DNA of 64,000 nt, taken from contig DATEMP010000019.1 in the NCBI GenBank assembly GCA_035275545.1, positions 1-64,000 on the forward strand, written 5' to 3'. This stretch comes from WS-11 sp035275545 (GTDB lineage Bacteria; Eisenbacteria; RBG-16-71-46). Positions 15,202 through 23,412 of the stretch are shown in pieces. Position 1 is the stretch's first letter. Every line of letters starts with the position of its first letter. Below the pieces are notes generated by a model that saw only the letters and a program-made list of their open reading frames with translations, ran no database searches and was not told where the DNA came from. Made by a program: the position numbers and the translations under genes.

Positions 15202-17868
15202 TTAGCGCTTCTTCCTGAGCTCGGTGGGCCAGTTGGTCACCGCGGTGAACGTCGTCCCGCCCGGGCCACCGGTCGGCACGACCATCAGGAAGCGCTGGCC
15301 ATCCGCGGTCGGACACCAGCGCGTGCCGGTGAACGGGCCCTCCGCGATCTCCGCTCGGAAGAGCGGCTGCGGCGTCCCGGGCTCGAAGCTCTCGCCGGCC
15401 TCCACCGGCACCGCTGTGATCGATCGGTCGGCAGCGATGTAGAGGATCTCCTTGCCGTCCGCGCGCCAGAACGGGTCGTCCCCGCCCTGGGTCGAGACCT
15501 GCCACTTGCCCCCGCCGCCCGCCGCCGGGACCACGTACACCTCGTGGCGCCCGGATTCGTTCGAGGCGTAGGCGAGCCAGCGACCGTTGGGCGAGAAGCG
15601 CGCCATGCGCTCACTGAATTGCGTCGCGATGAACGGCTCGGGCTTTCCTCCCGGGGTCTGGAGAAGCATGTCCCACGCAGTCGTGGCGTTCCGGCTCAGG
15701 GCGATCGTCCGACCATCCGAGGACCAGTCGGTGGGACCATCCTGACCGCTGTCCATGTGGATGAGCGAATCCTCGCCGCCCACGCCGCTCGAGGCACGTA
15801 TGTAGGTCCTGAACTCGCCGCTCCGATTGGACGCGTAGGCGAGCCGCGATCCGTCCGGCGTCCACACCGGCCACACGTGATCAGAGGAATCGAAGGTCAG
15901 CCGGGACGTGGTGTTGCGCACCAGGTCACGCACCCAGATGTCGGCGGCTCCGCCTCCCGTCCGGTAGATGCGCAGCGCCGCGCGCCTGCCATCCGGTGAC
16001 AGGCGAACCTCGTCGTACTGCCCGGGTGGCCCCGCATCACCCAGCATCCGGCCGGCACGATCCGCCCACACCAGCCTGGTCTGCGGTCCGGCCGTGGACT
16101 CGCGAAAGATGAGCACGCCGTTCCTCGACACCGCGAAGTCGCCGACCACTCTCGACATCATGATGTGGTCGGTGATCGGCACCGCCTCCCCGGAGGTCTT
16201 GCCGGAGCCGGGATCGAACCGCTGGGCGAGCAGGTTGCCGGCGGCGGTGTAGAACAGGTACCCGTTCGCGAACAGCGCCCGACTGTCCGTCTGGCCCACC
16301 GGACGCGATTCGAGCGAGCCAATCCTGCCCAGTTTGATCGTGGAGACCTGGCTACCCCGGTCGTTGGCGATGAACAGGAAGTGTTTGCCGTCGGGAAGGA
16401 ACGATGGCCAGGCGTGGCCGATCTCGCCGCGGGAGCGGTCGAGGCGTGTGATGGGGATCACCTTGCCGCCGTTGACCGGCACGCCACGAATCGTGTCGGC
16501 GCCGCTTCCGTCGTAGATGATGTATTCCTTGCCCCATGACCCGTCGGATCCGCCCGGCGCGTCCGCGAATGCGACCGGTGCCGCACCGTTCAGCGGCAGG
16601 CGGTACATCTTTCCGCTCACGATGTAGACCAGGGTGCGGCTGTCCGATGACCAGAACGGGCGCTGGGTCCGTCCCGTACCCGGCAGAGGACGCGCCTCCA
16701 TGGAGTCCAGCGGACGCACGTAGATCTGGCTCGCGCCCGTTGAATCGGAACCCATGAAGGCCACGAAGCGCCCGTTCGGGGACACCATCGGCCAGCGCAC
16801 CGAGGCGATCGAGCCGCCGGCGCTGACCGCGAACCGGATCACCGCGGGCGGCGGTGTCCGAAACAGCAGCCTGTCGGCCGCGATCACCGCCACACCGCCG
16901 ACGACTGAAGCGATCATCGCCAGCATCGCGCCGGTCGAGACGCCCTTGCGACCGGCCGCCACCGGCGCCGGCACGCCCGACTGCGAGCCGCCCTCCTGCG
17001 TCCAGCGCAGCTGGAGCTTGACGTCGTGCGCGGTCTGAATGCGCTCGTCCGGGTCCTTGGCGAGGCACGCGCGCACCAGCCGGTCGAGCGCGGGCGGTGA
17101 GGCGGGCACGAGCTGGGAGAGCGGCGTGGGCTCGGTGTTCATGATCGCGCCGATCAGGCTCGCCTGGCTCTTGCCCTCGAACGCGCGCCGGCCGGTCGCC
17201 ATCTCGTAGAGCACGCACCCGAGCGCCCATAGATCGCTGCGTGCATCCACCTCCCGGCCCTCGAGCTGCTCCGGAGACATGTACTGGAACGTGCCGACGA
17301 TCGTGCCCTCGGCGGTGAGCGGCGCTGCCACCGTGGGTGACTGGGTGAGCCCCGCGACCGTCACGCCCGAACTGCTCTTGGTCCCCACCATCCCGGTAGC
17401 CCGCGCCAGGCCAAAGTCCATGAGCTTGGCGCCGCTCCTCGTGAGCATGACGTTGCCGGGCTTCAAATCGCGGTGGATCACTCCCGCGCGGTGCGCGCGG
17501 TCGAGGGCGTCCGAGATCTGGCTGCCGAGGGCGAGCACCTGCTCTGTCGGGAGCGCGCCGCGCTGGAGCCGGTCGGCGAGCGTCTCCCCCTCGATCAGCT
17601 CCATGACCAGGAAGTTGGTGTCGCCCTCGCGCCCCACGTCGAACAGCGTGCAGATGTTCGGGTGGTTGAGCGACGACACGGTGCGCGCCTCGCGCTCGAA
17701 GCGCGCGCGCACCTCGGGGTCGTTCGCGAGGCTGTCGGGCAGCACCTTGATCGCGACGTCGCGGCCCAGCCGCGAATCCCGGGCGCGATACACCTCGCCC
17801 ATGCCTCCGGCGCCGAGCGGCGTGGAGACTTCGTAGGGCCCTAGCTTGGATCCTGGGGCGAGCGGCAC
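15202..17868 (-). CDS. PknB-type Ser/Thr protein kinase with PD40/TolB-like beta-propeller
   Basis: The 888-residue membrane kinase has a catalytic domain (about residues 10-290) with glycine loop GAGGMGEVY, Lys41 (VAIKVL), HRDLKPGNVM (D134), DFG at 151-153 and the GTFQYMSPEQ activation segment, so it should be active. One membrane segment follows (about 313-335). The C-terminal half is a propeller of PD40-type repeats (VSPNGRFVAFMGSD, LSPDGRRAALRIY, WTPDGSRLAYASNRSG), placed outside the membrane by topology. Such proteins are common in Acidobacteria, Gemmatimonadetes and similar groups and probably sense an external cue. The start is GTG 17868, 7 bases after TAGATT. Confidence 0.9.
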   Translation of the reverse strand: MPLAPGSKLGPYEVSTPLGAGGMGEVYRARDSRLGRDVAIKVLPDSLANDPEVRARFEREARTVSSLNHPNICTLFDVGREGDTNFLVMELIEGETLADRLQRGALPTEQVLALGSQISDALDRAHRAGVIHRDLKPGNVMLTRSGAKLMDFGLARATGMVGTKSSSGVTVAGLTQSPTVAAPLTAEGTIVGTFQYMSPEQLEGREVDARSDLWALGCVLYEMATGRRAFEGKSQASLIGAIMNTEPTPLSQLVPASPPALDRLVRACLAKDPDERIQTAHDVKLQLRWTQEGGSQSGVPAPVAAGRKGVSTGAMLAMIASVVGGVAVIAADRLLFRTPPPAVIRFAVSAGGSIASVRWPMVSPNGRFVAFMGSDSTGASQIYVRPLDSMEARPLPGTGRTQRPFWSSDSRTLVYIVSGKMYRLPLNGAAPVAFADAPGGSDGSWGKEYIIYDGSGADTIRGVPVNGGKVIPITRLDRSRGEIGHAWPSFLPDGKHFLFIANDRGSQVSTIKLGRIGSLESRPVGQTDSRALFANGYLFYTAAGNLLAQRFDPGSGKTSGEAVPITDHIMMSRVVGDFAVSRNGVLIFRESTAGPQTRLVWADRAGRMLGDAGPPGQYDEVRLSPDGRRAALRIYRTGGGAADIWVRDLVRNTTSRLTFDSSDHVWPVWTPDGSRLAYASNRSGEFRTYIRASSGVGGEDSLIHMDSGQDGPTDWSSDGRTIALSRNATTAWDMLLQTPGGKPEPFIATQFSERMARFSPNGRWLAYASNESGRHEVYVVPAAGGGGKWQVSTQGGDDPFWRADGKEILYIAADRSITAVPVEAGESFEPGTPQPLFRAEIAEGPFTGTRWCPTADGQRFLMVVPTGGPGGTTFTAVTNWPTELRKKR

Positions 17869-17875
17869 GCCGGGG

Positions 17876-17881
17876 AATCTA
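17876..17881 (-). promoter_or_regulatory. TAGATT box for the kinase gene
   Basis: TAGATT on the minus strand ends 7 bases before GTG 17868. It gives the kinase its own promoter although the upstream gene ends at 17884. Confidence 0.4.
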
Positions 17882-17883
17882 CT

Positions 17884-18264
17884 TCATCGCCCGGAAGAGC
17901 GTTCGGACAGGGATCGATCGGCGAGCGCCGCGATCACCAGCACCGTGATCATGAAGATCCACGACACCAGCGGCACCATGAGGTAGACGAACGCCACATG
18001 GGTCCCGCCCGGCCGGGGGATCAGGCCCGCGTACATGAGGAGCGAGAGCGCGGCGACCGCGCCCGTCATCCAGTAGAGCATCGCCCGGGTCGTGGGTCCC
18101 CAGCGCCGCCGCCAGTTGGCCCAGGTCAGCAGCGCGAACGGCGACAGCACCCACACGATGAACAGCGCCAGCAGGAAACGCGGCGTGTGGATGCCCTCCC
18201 GCAGCAGCAGGACCAGGGAGCCCGCGGCCCCGAGGACCACGGCGAACTTTGCCAACGTGCGCAT
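17884..18264 (-). CDS. small four-helix integral membrane protein
   Basis: This 126-residue protein has four hydrophobic segments (about residues 5-22, 28-48, 62-82 and 95-115). The loop RPGGTHVAFVYLMVPLVSW is distinctive. It has no recognised domain and could be a DUF-type membrane protein. It lies in tandem with the kinase gene (15 bases) and divergent from blaI. TAGCCT lies 6 bases before its ATG and no Shine-Dalgarno is seen. Confidence 0.6.
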   Translation of the reverse strand: MRTLAKFAVVLGAAGSLVLLLREGIHTPRFLLALFIVWVLSPFALLTWANWRRRWGPTTRAMLYWMTGAVAALSLLMYAGLIPRPGGTHVAFVYLMVPLVSWIFMITVLVIAALADRSLSERSSGR

Positions 18265-18270
18265 GAGAAA

Positions 18271-18276
18271 AGGCTA
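18271..18276 (-). promoter_or_regulatory. TAGCCT box for the gene starting at 18264
   Basis: TAGCCT on the minus strand ends 6 bases before ATG 18264, followed by TTTCTC and the ATG. Confidence 0.45.
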
Positions 18277-18307
18277 CCACCGCGGCATTCCTGGCCGAAA
18301 AAGGCCT

Positions 18308-18343
18308 TGCTAATATTTTCGCATACTGCTAATTTCCTCGCAT
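18308..18343 (+). promoter_or_regulatory. direct-repeat operator candidate upstream of blaI
   Basis: Two 17-base copies, TGCTAATATTTTCGCAT (18308-18324) and TGCTAATTTCCTCGCAT (18327-18343), differ at three positions and repeat every 19 bases. This is an AT-rich island in GC-rich DNA, 38 bases ahead of the BlaI-family start. BlaI-type repressors bind their own promoters as dimers, so autorepression through these copies is inferred. The sequence does not match the classical TACA/TGTA BlaI operator. Confidence 0.5.
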
Positions 18344-18380
18344 TCGAGGTTCAAGCCACGCCAGCGAGGAGGAATCGAGC

Positions 18381-18767
18381 ATGAAGGACAGTCAGCGCGA
18401 TCTGACGCGACGCGAGCGGCAGATCATGGACGTGATCTACGCGCGCGGCCGCGCCACGGTCGCGGAGGTGCTCGAGGGGCTCGCGGACCCGCCCAGCTAT
18501 TCGTCGGTCCGTACGCTGCTCCGGCTCCTCGAGGAGAAGGGCCATCTCCGGCACGAGGAGTCGGGCCCCCGCTTCGTCTACATCCCCACGGTGGCACGTG
18601 AGAAGGCGCGCCGGTCGGCACTGCGCAACGTGCTCGACACCTTCTTCGCCGGATCGACCGAGGACGCGATGGCAGCACTCCTGGATCTTCACGACGTACG
18701 CCGCCGCCCGCTCGAGCTCGACCGCATCAAGTCGCTGATCGACAACGCGCGCCGGGAAGGGAGATAG
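18381..18767 (+). CDS. BlaI/MecI/CopY-family transcriptional repressor
   Basis: The 128-residue winged-helix protein begins LTRRERQIMDVIYARGRATV and contains SYSSVRTLLRLLEEKGHL, both hallmark stretches of the BlaI/MecI family. The C-terminal dimerisation half is present. In the known systems BlaI represses an operon until its partner BlaR1 protease signals its cleavage. The M56 partner follows 2 bases after the stop. The ATG has GAGGAGGAA upstream. The regulated target is not a beta-lactamase here, because no such gene is in the window. Confidence 0.9.
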   Translation: MKDSQRDLTRRERQIMDVIYARGRATVAEVLEGLADPPSYSSVRTLLRLLEEKGHLRHEESGPRFVYIPTVAREKARRSALRNVLDTFFAGSTEDAMAALLDLHDVRRRPLELDRIKSLIDNARREGR

Positions 18768-18769
18768 TC

Positions 18770-21199
18770 ATGGGTCTGATGCCGGAATCGATTCCGTCCC
18801 TGATCGCGCTCGAGCCGTTGGTGGAGAGCGCCATCCGCTCGACCACGCTGATCGCGATCGCCGCCCTCGCGGTGCTCGCGTTGCGGCGCGCCCCTGCTTC
18901 GGTGCGGCACCTGGTGTGGACGCTGGCGCTCCTCGGCTGCGTCGCCATGCCGTTCGCGTCGCGCGTGGTGCCGGGCTGGTCCCTGCCGCTGCCCGCGTGG
19001 AAGAGCGACGCAGAGCCCGCAGCCACCAGTGTCGATGTGACCTCCGCCCCGCCGGAGGTGAACTCCCCTGCCCCGTCGCAGCAGGACGCCACCCCCGAGC
19101 CGTCGTCGGTCGTCGCGCCCCCCGACCGGACGCCGCCCTCACCCCCTGCCCCGGCATGGCGCATCAGCACCGCGGATGTGATTCGCGCGCTGCCGCTCCT
19201 GTGGCTCGCGGGCGTAGTTCTGCTGGTCGCCCGGCATCTGATCGCCTGGGCTCTGCTGGCGCGCATCGCGCGTCGCTCCGCACCGATGATCGACCACGCA
19301 TGGCTGGTGGCCCTGGCGCGGCATGGTGTGACGCTCCGCCTCAGGCACCTCCCGGCGCTACGGGTCAGCCCCAGGATCACGGTCCCGATCGTGTGCGGCA
19401 CGCTACGCCCCACCATCATCCTGCCGGTCGAGGCCCACGCGTGGAACGCTGAGCGGCGCGACGCCGTGCTGCTCCACGAGCTCGCCCACGTGCGCCGGTT
19501 CGACCTGATCAGCGCGCGCGTGACCCAGCTCGCATCGACGCTCTACTGGTTCAACCCGTTCGTGTGGCTGGCCGCGCGCGCCCAGCGCGCCGAGGCCGAG
19601 CGCGCGTGCGACGACCAGGTGCTCGACGCCGGTGGACGCGCCTCGGCGTACGCCACCGATCTGCTCGAGATCGCCCGGTCGATCGACGATCGCCACCACA
19701 TCGACGCCGCGGCGCTGGCGATGGCACGCCGCTCGCAGCTCGAGGGCCGGCTGCTCGCGATCCTCGATCCCCGGTTGCGGCGCGGTGGGGCGGGCCCGGT
19801 GACGATCATGGTCGCGGTGCTCCTGACCGGCGCCACCATCGTAGGAATCGCCGCGGCGCGCCCCGCGCAGAGCCGGCGCCCGGTGAAGGCCGACATGCCG
19901 GCGCTGGTGCCGCTCGCCAAGCTGCTGGACGTGAAGCATCCGAATCAGGGCACCAACCAGACCTCGGCCTCCGCGGCCCCTACGACGATCGAAAGCGCGC
20001 AGCTCGCCGCAGATCCGGGCGCCCCGGTCGAGGCTGCCACCGATGTCGCGTCTGACGGTGAAGCGAACGCCGAGCCGGGTGAGCTGCTGGCCGGCAAGTC
20101 CGACCAGTCCGAGAAATCCGGCGCATCGTCCCACTGGAGCGTCATCGACAACGGCAAGGGCGAGGTGCGCAGCGGGAGCTGGCATCTCCGCGACCGGCAC
20201 GGCAGCTTCAAGAGCAAGGGCACGATCCGCTATAGCAGCAACCTCGACGACATCGTGAGTGTTTCCCCGGGCGGCTACGTGGAGGCCGAGGACCGTCGCG
20301 ATCGCAAGGTGCACCGGCTGGTTCTCAAGGGCCGCTCCGGCGACATCGAGCGCTCCTACTCGATCGACGGCGACGAGCGCCCCTGGGACAGCCAGGCCCG
20401 TGCCTGGTTCTCCGCGTTCCTCATCGACCTCGACCATGGCAGCGGCGCGTTCGTCGACCAGCGCTTCCCGCGGCTGATGAACGAGGGCGGCCCGTCCCTG
20501 GTGATGCGCGAGGTGTCGGAGATGACCTCCGACTACGGACGCGGCATCTACTTCAAGAAGCTGTTCGCGAGCGACGTCGATGCGTCCACGCTGCGCCAGG
20601 CGGTCGCCCAGGCGGGCCGGGAGATCGGCTCCGACTACGAGCTGACCCAGGCGCTGATCGAGGCGGCCAAGAAGAACGCCCTCGATGACCCCGCGACGCG
20701 CACCGCGTACCTCGAGGCGGTCAACTCGCTGCAGTCCGACTACGAGCACGGCCGCGCGCTCCAGGTGCTGATCGCCCGCCGCGATCTCTCGCCGGCGCTG
20801 GTCGACGGCATCATCGCGTCGGCGGACAAGATGACCTCCGATTACGAACAGGCGCAGGTCATGATCGCGCTCGCCGAGAGGGGTCACGTGAAGGGGCAGG
20901 CCCAGCGTGGATTCATGCGCGCGAGCCACAACTTCGACTCGGACTACGAGCGCGGCCGGGTGCTGACCGCACTGCTCGAGCACGGAACCCTCGCCAGCGA
21001 GAACATCGGCGAGATGCTGCTCGCGACCGCGACGTTCTCGTCGGACTACGAGCGCGCCAACGTGCTCATCCATCTCGCCGAGAGTGTGGCGCTCGATAAC
21101 GGCGCGCGTGCGGCGTTCATCGAGTCGACCAAGGGCCTGAGCTCGGACTACGAGCGCGAGCGGGCGCTCGCCGCGCTTGGGAAGCACTCGGCGCGGTAG
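18770..21199 (+). CDS. BlaR1/MecR1-like M56 membrane protease with SDYE repeat array
   Basis: The 809-residue antirepressor-type protein has N-terminal membrane segments (about residues 20-70 and 130-165) and an M56 metalloprotease domain with zinc site H236-E-L-A-H240 (LLHELAHVRRFDL). A downstream membrane helix lies near 345-365. In classical BlaR1 a penicillin-binding sensor follows. Here the outer part is instead a linker (about 370-585) and seven 34-residue helical repeats starting S-D-Y-(E/G), to the C terminus. The sensed signal is therefore not obviously a beta-lactam. It is co-transcribed with the BlaI gene. A strong hairpin at 21223-21255 closes the operon. Confidence 0.88.
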   Translation: MGLMPESIPSLIALEPLVESAIRSTTLIAIAALAVLALRRAPASVRHLVWTLALLGCVAMPFASRVVPGWSLPLPAWKSDAEPAATSVDVTSAPPEVNSPAPSQQDATPEPSSVVAPPDRTPPSPPAPAWRISTADVIRALPLLWLAGVVLLVARHLIAWALLARIARRSAPMIDHAWLVALARHGVTLRLRHLPALRVSPRITVPIVCGTLRPTIILPVEAHAWNAERRDAVLLHELAHVRRFDLISARVTQLASTLYWFNPFVWLAARAQRAEAERACDDQVLDAGGRASAYATDLLEIARSIDDRHHIDAAALAMARRSQLEGRLLAILDPRLRRGGAGPVTIMVAVLLTGATIVGIAAARPAQSRRPVKADMPALVPLAKLLDVKHPNQGTNQTSASAAPTTIESAQLAADPGAPVEAATDVASDGEANAEPGELLAGKSDQSEKSGASSHWSVIDNGKGEVRSGSWHLRDRHGSFKSKGTIRYSSNLDDIVSVSPGGYVEAEDRRDRKVHRLVLKGRSGDIERSYSIDGDERPWDSQARAWFSAFLIDLDHGSGAFVDQRFPRLMNEGGPSLVMREVSEMTSDYGRGIYFKKLFASDVDASTLRQAVAQAGREIGSDYELTQALIEAAKKNALDDPATRTAYLEAVNSLQSDYEHGRALQVLIARRDLSPALVDGIIASADKMTSDYEQAQVMIALAERGHVKGQAQRGFMRASHNFDSDYERGRVLTALLEHGTLASENIGEMLLATATFSSDYERANVLIHLAESVALDNGARAAFIESTKGLSSDYERERALAALGKHSAR
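20528..21196 (+). repeat. seven 102-base (34-residue) SDYE repeats inside the blaR1-like gene
   Basis: Repeat starts (the Ser codon of SDY) lie at 20528, 20630, 20735, 20837, 20939, 21041 and 21143. The period is exactly 102 bases except one of 105. Each unit reads like SDYERGRVLTALLEHG plus a second helix, a helical-hairpin solenoid in appearance. The last unit is cut short by the stop codon. Confidence 0.9.
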
Positions 21200-21222
21200 T
21201 GTCGGGCATCGCCTGAGACGAC

Positions 21223-21255
21223 GAAGCGCTCCGGCTCCAGCGGCCGGGGCGCTTC
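21223..21255. terminator. strong stem-loop between convergent genes
   Basis: A 13-base-pair stem (GAAGCGCTCCGGC at 21223-21235 with its complement at 21243-21255, one G-U pair) and a 7-base loop lie between the stops of the blaR1-like gene and the phosphotransferase gene. No U-run follows, so it is called as a bidirectional 3'-end hairpin. Confidence 0.6.
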
Positions 21256-21265
21256 GGTCTTGCGG

Positions 21266-22249
21266 CTAGAACTGGAACAGCTCGGGGTCCTTCGTGCGCC
21301 AGAGCTCGACCGCCTCGGTGATGCGCCGCAGGGCGACCGGGATCATCTCCCGTTCCCGCTCGGTGTCGGGCACCCAGCGCGCGATGCCGCAGGTCGAGCT
21401 GATGACCCGGCGCAGCAACGCGCCGCCCAGCTGCAAGCGAAGCGCCGACTCCTCGACGCCCGCAACGCCGCGCTGCCGCAGCGCGCCGAGATAGACGGCG
21501 AACGTGGGCTCCAGGCCGGCGAGCGGCGTCATCGAGTAGAGCAGCTCGATCAGGTCGAACACCGCCGGGCCCTTCGCCGCACTCGCCCAGTCGAGGAGGA
21601 TGGGATTCTCGACGCCGCCATCGAACATCACGTTGTCGAGGTGCAGGTCGCCGTGCACGAGCGTCATCGCCGCCCCGGCCAGGCGCTCGTTCGCGCGCTG
21701 CTCCACGGCTTCGACGCGCTCGAGCAGGTCCCGGAGCGTCGCGTCGGTCTGATCCCCGAACCGGCTCAAGAACATCTCGCGCCGCGACCGGAGCCATTCC
21801 GGCGCGCGCGGGCCGATGGTTTGGAGCCAGGCCTGGGCGCCGAGCTCACTACTCTCCCACCACTTCGCGTGGAGCGTGGCGATGGTCCCGGCCACCACCG
21901 CGGCACCGCGGAGATCGAGCTGCCCGAGCACATCACCCTGGACCGCGCCGCTCAGATCCTCCAGCACCAGCACGCCGCGTTTGTGGTCCGGATCGACCGC
22001 CCCGTGGTAGCAGTGCGGGATACGGATGCCGAGGTCACGCCCGAAGGTAGCGTAGAACGGGACCTCGTCGGATCCACCCGGCCCGTCGATCGACCAGTAC
22101 TTGATGACCACTGATGGCGGAGCGCCGGGCCCGTCAAGGCGCAGCCGGAGCGCCGTACTCGCCAGCCCGTGCTCGAGACCGATCCGGTCGAAACCGGCCA
22201 GCCGCGCGCCGGGAAAACACTCGGCGAGGATCGAACGGAGCCACTCCAC
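21266..22249 (-). CDS. aminoglycoside-phosphotransferase/ecdysteroid-kinase-like small-molecule kinase
   Basis: The 327-residue protein has the kinase catalytic loop LVHGDLHLDNVMFDGG and the metal site LLDWASAAKGPAVFDLI expected for the APH/EcKinase (DUF1679) superfamily. An N-lobe strand reads PSVVIKYWSIDG. The substrate is unknown: choline-kinase-like, aminoglycoside and maltokinase relatives all exist. The fold is intact, so phosphotransfer to a small hydroxylated compound is likely. The start is GTG 22249, 6 bases after TATCCT, without a Shine-Dalgarno. It is a solo gene. Confidence 0.8.
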   Translation of the reverse strand: MEWLRSILAECFPGARLAGFDRIGLEHGLASTALRLRLDGPGAPPSVVIKYWSIDGPGGSDEVPFYATFGRDLGIRIPHCYHGAVDPDHKRGVLVLEDLSGAVQGDVLGQLDLRGAAVVAGTIATLHAKWWESSELGAQAWLQTIGPRAPEWLRSRREMFLSRFGDQTDATLRDLLERVEAVEQRANERLAGAAMTLVHGDLHLDNVMFDGGVENPILLDWASAAKGPAVFDLIELLYSMTPLAGLEPTFAVYLGALRQRGVAGVEESALRLQLGGALLRRVISSTCGIARWVPDTEREREMIPVALRRITEAVELWRTKDPELFQF

Positions 22250-22255
22250 TCACGA

Positions 22256-22261
22256 AGGATA
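22256..22261 (-). promoter_or_regulatory. TATCCT box for the phosphotransferase gene
   Basis: TATCCT on the minus strand ends 6 bases before GTG 22249. Confidence 0.45.
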
Positions 22262-22289
22262 CCTGAGGACACGCGCCGCGCCCCCAACG

Positions 22290-22325
22290 CCGGCGACCAC
22301 CCCCGCGAACGGGAGTGGTCGCCGG
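22290..22325 (-). terminator. 3'-end hairpin of the secreted-protein gene
   Basis: A perfect 11-base-pair stem (22290-22300 with 22315-22325, arm CCGGCGACCAC) lies just past the stop of the gene ending at 22338, with a 14-base loop that can pair further (CCC/GGG). No U-run follows on the minus strand. Confidence 0.5.
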
Positions 22326-22337
22326 TCTCTGCCGAAG

Positions 22338-23072
22338 CTACCGATAGCGGATCTTCATCGCTCCCCACGTGGCCGCCGGCGACAGCGCTGCCCCATCGCT
22401 GCCCTCGGTCGATTCCGCGCCCATGACCGGGATCACGCGCCGCGAGATCGTCACCTTCACGTCGCCCATGTCGCCCCAGTAGCCGTGGTTGCGGGTCGCC
22501 GAGCAGTTGCCATCGAGGAACGCCGGGTACCCGAACTTCGGCTCATCCACCTCGCCCCATGCCAGGCAGCGATTGAACTCGAACCGAACGACCCGGCCGA
22601 GCTTCGTGATGCCGGAGGCGACCGCGATCATCTCCGCCTTCACGAGCTTCATGTTCTCGTAGGTCTCAGTGAGCACGACTTTGTTGGTCCCAATCGCCCC
22701 GTTGAGCGTGCCCCACGTGGTCCCCCACGGGCCTTCCTGGTAGAGGATGAACTTGCCACCTTCGAACACTGTGGTGGTCATGAGAACGCCGTTGCCCTTG
22801 GAGTCGAGGGCGCCTTTGACGTCGGCGGGCATGTACTGAACGCCGCACTGGAGCACCCACTGGGTTCCGAGCGTCTTCCCGTTCCACGAAGCGATGTTGA
22901 AGACCTGCTCGGCCTCGGGGACCTTGAGCTCGTCCTCGGACTGAGTGAGTCGCGCCGCGAACAAGTTGCCGTTGGTGGAGCTGAAGACATCGTCGCCCAG
23001 GCCGGCCCAGCTCGCGGACGCAAACGACAGGGCCACGACCACACCAACACATGCTGCAATCTTGGAGCGCAT
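22338..23072 (-). CDS. secreted protein of unknown function ending in the WGxxKxxYR tag
   Basis: This 244-residue protein starts at ATG 23072, preceded by AGGAGGG, and has a signal peptide (MRSKIAACVGVVVALSF, then ASWAG). The mature part is a single soluble domain with GNLFAARLTQSEDEL and two cysteines (LQCGVQY, DGNCSATRN). I recognise no family. It ends in a Ser/Ala-rich linker followed by ATWGAMKIRYR at the very C terminus. Two NHL proteins in this window share that ending. The frame upstream to 23336 has no coding support. Confidence 0.7.
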   Translation of the reverse strand: MRSKIAACVGVVVALSFASASWAGLGDDVFSSTNGNLFAARLTQSEDELKVPEAEQVFNIASWNGKTLGTQWVLQCGVQYMPADVKGALDSKGNGVLMTTTVFEGGKFILYQEGPWGTTWGTLNGAIGTNKVVLTETYENMKLVKAEMIAVASGITKLGRVVRFEFNRCLAWGEVDEPKFGYPAFLDGNCSATRNHGYWGDMGDVKVTISRRVIPVMGAESTEGSDGAALSPAATWGAMKIRYR

Positions 23073-23412
23073 GAGTCCCTCCTGTGGATTCGCCCGGTGG
23101 CCGTCACGGCCACTCAACGACCACCCAGCAGTCAGATCCCACTCGTGCGACATGCATGGGGTGAGCCACACCGGAGCGACTAGGGTGTCCCTCGACGGCG
23201 CGAGATAACCGTCGCTTGTGACGAAAGGTGCGAGTCGGTGTGTGGCGAGGCTCGATCGCGGCGGCGGCGCCGATCCGCCAACGCGGCATGACAGCGTGTC
23301 AGCGCATGTCACAAATGTCAGGCGCCGCGGGCGCAAGCGGCGCGACGAATGCGACGATAACGAGAAGGAAGCCGGCGGGACGCACTGAAGCGCCTCCTGG
23401 AGGGACTACGGG
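23073..23412. other. 340-base divergent intergenic region
   Basis: No gene is seen. It holds a perfect inverted repeat GTGGCCG-TCA-CGGCCAC at 23097-23113, close to the secreted-protein start, and a TGTCA half-site cluster at 23289-23330. The rest is GC-rich sequence without clear structure. Confidence 0.5.
23289..23330. promoter_or_regulatory. TGTCA half-site cluster
   Basis: TGACA at 23289 and TGTCA at 23297, 23307 and 23316 recur every 8-10 bases, about one helical turn, followed by GGCGCCGCGG. The layout and the ends match the cluster at 12786-12827. A cooperative DNA-binding regulator is inferred. Confidence 0.3.

Noticed and set aside
19403..21187. 594-codon minus-strand frame
   Set aside because: Antisense to the blaR1-like gene; its apparent repeats mirror the SDYE repeats.
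20528..21196. 102-base periodic repeat as a CRISPR or minisatellite
   Set aside because: The repeat stays in frame, varies at codon third positions and encodes helical units.
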